Assembly (NCBI GenBank): GCA_018398765.1
Contig: JAHBMJ010001638.1
Location: forward strand, 1 to 64,000
Direction: 5' to 3'
DNA length: 64,000 nucleotides
From: Chromera velia
Taxonomy: Eukaryota > Sar > Chromeraceae
Shown here: piece after piece, positions 59,289 through 64,000 of the stretch
Layout of the letters: each line of letters opens with the position of its first letter
Numbering within the stretch: position 1 is the stretch's first letter
Position numbers and translations under genes: made by a program
The notes under the pieces: model-generated
What the model was told of the DNA's origin: nothing
The model's input: only the letters and a program-made list of their open reading frames with translations
The model's database searches: none

Positions 59289-60917
59289 CTTGTATACTAG
59301 CTTGTATACTATGTATTACGATTCATTATACAATGATTTTAATCATAAGTCCAGTCATGGTTCCAGTGAATTAAACACTGAATTTGAGAGTATAACATAA
59401 ACAAAGCTCAAGATACAACTCATATCAAGTCATCAGGTGAGCAACAGTATAATTTGTTTTGATTGAATCAATTGGTTTCATTGAATATCAGAGCAAATTT
59501 GCTAATTAATAGAGATAGAAATAAAACAATAGAATGAATAAAAAATAATAAAAATTATATGAATATGAATTTACCATATGTGTAAAAGATTTGATATATT
59601 GCTGAACACAGGGTGCCGCTGAACACTGGGTGTCACGGGCCGCCCTGTTGTTGCGAGCGCCTTTAAATGCCCTTCTCACTCTAAATGAATGAATGTGAAC
59701 GGAACTTGCATGTTATGCCCCGCAGTTGGCCAGAGCCCAAGTGGTGTGCTCACTGGCTTTAACTACTTTAACTCAATTCATTGAAGAGAATATATCAATT
59801 ATTTGCAGAAACGTAAAAAATTAAAAAAAAATAAAATAAAACAACTTTTAAAAACTTAGTCAAATCAATAAAAGAATAAATTCTTTTTCATTTGAATAAC
59901 AAATCTTATAAATAAAATTATTTGATCAACGACTTTTTTGTTTTTAAAAAATTTAGAGCAATTAGTAGTCACATGATTAGTGTTACTATCCTACTAGCTA
60001 CCCTAGACGACAAATTATTAAATAAACTTTATATCAAAGAAATCGATCCAGAAAACTGGCTGAAAAATAGAAAAAATACTTTTAGTGAAACCGTATCTAA
60101 AGATGTTTGTTCTTATTGGTTTACTAATAAGACTCTATATCTATTTCTCATTTTTTTTAAAAAAAAGTGTTTTTTGCATATCGCGAACGACCCTAGGGGT
60201 ACCAAATGACCCGCTTTAGTTTCAATAGAGATTACATAGGCAAAGATGACCCAATGTAACCCTAGAATCATAGTAGTAAGTACACTAGCCCCCAAACTCT
60301 CAAAAAGGAAAGCTTGATCCAATACCGTCCCCAAAAATGAAATTTTGCTAAACTCCAAAATTTTATTCAATAATTTTGTCGCCTAGGGTAGTATTGGTTA
60401 TTGTTAACGATTTGTTCTTTATATCTTTGTAGAACTTAATTCATGAACAAAAACGTATATCGAACAGCTTTATGCGTAGCCTGCCTAACGCTACATGTAC
60501 ACTTAAGCTCAGAAATATAAGCTGATCACAACACTGGCATCAACAACAACAGCGTATGATGATGATGATGATGATGATGCCAGTGATGTAGGTATAGCCG
60601 TGATGCATTTGCGTGCGATGATGACGGTGCAGCGTACCGCTGAAACGCTGCCAGAGGTTTTGACCGTTTCATCGAAAACAGTGGGTCAACGGCTCAGACC
60701 TTTGTTCAAGAAAACCTACCATCAAAAGCGCTGCATCAGAGTGGTTATACAACTTTCAGTCTCCCTGTTTCTACGGCGGGGAATCATGCCTGTCTAATAT
60801 TGCAAAGTTACAGCCTGATCGAGAGCTGCCCGTTCCTTCGCTTAAAGTTTCAGAAACCGACACGCGGTCTCCTGACTTGACTGCTCGTTCACTCCGCGGC
60901 ATTTACTGGTTTCGGTA
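59289..60917. other. AT-rich intergenic block between convergent genes
   Basis: Strongly AT-rich from the stop at 59288 to about 60540, with a less AT-rich island at about 59600-59760 (GCTGAACAC repeated). (ATG)n lies at about 60555-60580. No gene was recognised. Confidence 0.65.
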
Positions 60918-62228
60918 TCAAAAAAAATCAACCGGAATGCACCATGGTCGCACTAGCACTAGCCTCTGTACTGATGTCAACAGTTGTAGCAGAGGTGGTA
61001 ATTTGTGTGTCCGCACAAAAGAAGAGAAGACAAGCCGGCCCTTCCAGAGGCAGAGATCTCTCTCTCTCTCATCCGGGTCATCCCCCTCTTCACCTTCCCT
61101 TTGCTCCTCAGTTGCATCAACGAACTGTCCCCCCTCCCCTCCAAACTTCCCGCTCCCAACAGGCATCTTCCGGGGCCTCGGGCTTCTTCCCACAGTAACA
61201 GTTTTAGGTACAGTCCGTTCCTCACCCAGGCCCTTCCAGACTTGGGGTGGTGTGCTGGCAAGCGGCGATGCAGCAGCCCCTGATACAGCTGATTGCAGAG
61301 TTACCGTATTGGCGTGCGTGTTTCCTCTATTCACGGCAGCAGTTTCAGCAGCAGGCGACCCAGACCCTTCTTTCTCCTCTTGTTCGCTCAAAGTCTGCTC
61401 CCCCCCCCTTACTTCCTGCTCGTCTGTCCCCCCCCACTGGCACTCGGCAACCATGACCCATCCGAGATCCTCTCCAGCCTCCTCTTCTCCACTCACCACA
61501 CCTGTCCACAACGGAGGCTCTTTCCAAGCAGCACTGCTCATAAAAGCACGGTACGTCACCCCCCCCATCGGGTCTCCTCCCATCGGTACCTCCCCCTCTA
61601 GCAAAGGGTCCCCCATCGCCTGATGGTAGTCCATACCCCCTTTTTTGAACCCCCCTCGACTTGCTCCGGCGCCCTCACATTCAAATGGGGGTGCAAAGGT
61701 GACTTGCAAGTCTCGAACAATCCGGCCCTTGGGAAGACGCACCACTGCGACGGTGGGTGCAGGCATGTACGCGATGGAAACCCTTCGAAGTGGGGTCTTC
61801 CAGAAGTCCGTCACCCTCTCCGCTCTTCGAAGGGCGAATGCCGGCTTGTACCTGCATGCTTGCAAGCATGAATACAAGGAGAAAGCCGACTTGTACATGC
61901 GTGTAATGGTACAAAAATGAAGCGGCGCAAACAAAGACAAAAAGCAGTATAGGAAAATCTTGCCCACAATGATTTAACTTTGCTTCATTGGTTTTTTGGA
62001 AGAACCTTTTGCGCTCGTCCATCTAAGCGTCTCACCTTCCCGTTTTCAACGCAGACGGGGGGGCCCTCTACTCCTTCCTTCCTTTCCTCTGCTTCTTTTG
62101 CTTCCTTCTTTCCTCCCGTCCCCGTCCCCGTCCCCGTCCCCGTCCCCGTCCCCGTCCCCGTCTCCGTCCCCGTCCCCGTCCCCGTCCCTCCTTCCTTCCT
62201 TCCTTCCTTCCTTCCTGCCTTCCTGCCT

Positions 62229-62259
<31 letters not shown>

Positions 62260-63698
62260 GCCTTCTGGCCCTCTCTCTTTTTTCCCTGGTACAGCGTCTC
62301 GTTAGAAGGAAGAACAAGAGGGGCCCCGGCACACTGACAATCCTTCCCGACCAATCCGCCCAAACTCTACTTCGCCCCCTGGCAGCCTCCATCCCTGGAA
62401 ACAGCCCCACCCCTGCACACGGGCGTCCCCCCCACCCGCACGGCTTCCTCATGCACTCATCAACATGCACTCATTACTCTACCCTTTGGGTGAGTTGATT
62501 TGTCCTTCTTGCCACGCATCAGCCCAGCTGTGTGTCCATGTGGCTATGCGAGCAAGAGCACTTTCCTCCCGGATGCTATTGAGTGAATGCATGGACAATT
62601 GCACTGACGGACAGAAAGACGGAAAGACGGATGGATGGATGGACCGACCGAGTGGGGAGGTCCCCGTTCTGGAAGAAGGCTGACTGGCCGAACCCATGTC
62701 TTTGAAACTCAACCCCGACTGCCAAGATTCGGCCTGTAGCGTTCATCTGCACGACATCGAAATCGTTCCGCAGGCTGACGAAACCCTCCCCTGCAGTGAG
62801 TGAGCCAGTGAGAGTGTGGGGAAGGAAATGAGAGAGTGTTTCTTTGATTCGACAAGAGCAATGTCGAAGTCGGTTTGAAAGAGGGAAAGAAATCTCTTCG
62901 AATCCGCGCGGCTAGACATGCAGAGTCACGAAGAGTTCCGGTTTAAGCGTGACAGGAGGACGGAATGGAGAGAAGGAGTTAAATTTACACTGTTGCTCCC
63001 TTTGTGCTGAGCGCTCTGTGCAGCAAGAAGCTCATTTGATTGTCTGTCCTCTGTTCGGAACACAGACTGCAGACGGCCTGCTTGAGTAAGGGGACAACCA
63101 GCCAATTAATGCAACAGCCAAATATTCACCCACACAGACGCAGAGAAGATTGGATAGACAACCTGTCTGTTTCTTGTCCGACCAGAAGAACGCAACGCAC
63201 CTGAAAAAATGTCGTCGAGCGACGCGGTGCTGTCGGACAGACGGAGGGTGTAGGTGACCATTGGCATTTCAAAAGAGAACGACGAGGCGAGAGCAGATGG
63301 AAACGCAACATCTCCCCGCACTCCCTCCTCTTTTGCCTCTGATGGCAGCTTGGTCAGAGATGATCGTGACACACCAACAGAATATTGATCATGTGCACTC
63401 CCGAGAGTACTGATTTGCTTCAGCACTCTCAGACCGAGGCTGTGCACCCCCCGACCATTCATCTCTCCACCCCCTGTCCCTTTTCTGGGGGGATCTATTT
63501 TCCCGCCCGACACGGCAGAGGGTAGCATCGAAGGCCAGTGCAGTTTGACCCTCTCGACCAACCCCCTGAAATTGTCTCCCTCAGAATGCCAGTGGCCAAA
63601 GAGAATCGTCTTCAACTCTTGGGTTGGAGCACTTGCTGAGCCTGAGGGTGAGGAGCCTTCGGGGGGGTCTCCCGATGCTGGCACCGGTGCACTCCTGC
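60918..63698 (-). CDS. Partial gene entering from the right edge, unknown function
   Basis: Supported exons: 63698-63201 (ATGCATGCAG acceptor, GTGCGT donor), 62790 to about 62685, possibly part of 62430-62300, and the last exon from about 61855 to the stop at 60918. The first two join in phase to give [20 protein letters not shown] across the junction. The first exon begins at an acceptor, so the start codon lies outside the window. The last exon encodes a conserved-looking [19 protein letters not shown] and [11 protein letters not shown] section, then a long Gly/Glu/Ser-rich stretch, and ends [10 protein letters not shown]. The middle junctions are not solved. No known domain was recognised. 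Confidence 0.55.
62119..62262 (+). repeat. (CCCCGT)n, (CCTT)n and (CTTT)n repeats
   Basis: A hexanucleotide CCCCGT run of about 11 units with one TCTCCGT variant, then CCTT and CTTT tetranucleotides, inside the minus-strand gene's intron. Confidence 0.95.
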
Positions 63699-63715
63699 TG
63701 CATGCATGCAGGATC

Positions 63716-63975
63716 GAATGAATGAATGAATGAATGAATGAATCATTTTCATTAATTCCTTCATTCCTTCATTCCTTCATTCCTTCCTTCCTTCCTTCCT
63801 TGCTTGCTTCCTTCCTTCCTTGCTTGCTTCCTTCCTTCCTTCCTTCCTTCCTTCCTTCTTTCCTCCTTCCTTCCTTCATTCCTTCCTTCGTTCGTTCGTT
63901 CCTTCCTTCCTTCCTTCCTTCCTTCCTCCTTCCTTCCTTCATTCATTCATTCATTCATTCATTCATTCATTCATG
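63716..63975 (+). repeat. (AATG)n, (CCTT)n and (CATT)n tetranucleotide cluster
   Basis: AATG units, then CCTT with GCTT and CGTT variants, then CATT units at the right edge of the window. Confidence 0.95.
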
Positions 63976-64000
63976 TGTTAATTGCCTCCAAATTCCAGAA

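Noticed and set aside
1-64000. tRNA or rRNA genes
   Set aside because: No cloverleaf with a TTC-type T-loop and A/B boxes and no rRNA-like conserved stretch was noticed; a covariance-model scan was not possible here.

Overview
The window reads as nuclear DNA of an intron-rich protist with a secondary (red-lineage) plastid, most likely a chromerid alveolate such as Chromera velia. The reasons are multi-exon genes on both strands, two genes whose products begin with a signal peptide followed by a basic/Ser-rich transit-like stretch (TruB-type pseudouridine synthase, CGFS glutaredoxin), TGCATGC motifs between divergent genes, dense microsatellites and LINE/Copia/hAT relics. The species name is an inference.

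Layout. 864-4553 (-): coiled-coil protein. 5757-16126 (+): plastid-type TruB with a very long N-terminal extension. 16127-24462: AT-rich, gene-poor block with two decayed acidic ORFs and a hAT-type MITE whose empty paralogous site lies 160 bp away. 24463-27521 (-): N-myristoylation-type Cys-rich protein with a Gln/Met/Gly-repeat tail. 28169-31959 (+): divergent CK2-alpha-like kinase. 32865-35087: fossil Copia-type LTR element. 35903-37302 (+): ankyrin-repeat protein. 37303-41876: repeat-rich, no firm gene. 41877-44594 (-): equilibrative nucleoside transporter-like protein; its promoter and first exon are duplicated at 45464-46662, beside an N. 47900-48406 (-): CGFS glutaredoxin. 48988-51951 (+): Mrt4 ribosome-assembly factor. 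52772-55747 (-): decayed LINE. 56327-59288 (+): secreted 750-residue protein of unknown function. 60918-63698 (-): gene entering from beyond the right edge.

The genes do not form an operon-like unit. They are separate housekeeping and lineage-specific genes, several in divergent pairs that share short intergenic promoters. Exon models were built by hand from conserved family alignments, GT/AG borders and phase; seven genes gave consistent phase.

The most notable signals are in the introns. Half of the 30 donors I could fix have C at +3 (GTCNGT type), and several splice sites are directly fused to microsatellites: (GT)n before acceptors and (GTCT)n or (CAGA)n after donors. Splice sites are also locally duplicated in TruB (78 bp unit carrying the donor) and in the coiled-coil gene (about 28 bp unit carrying an acceptor).
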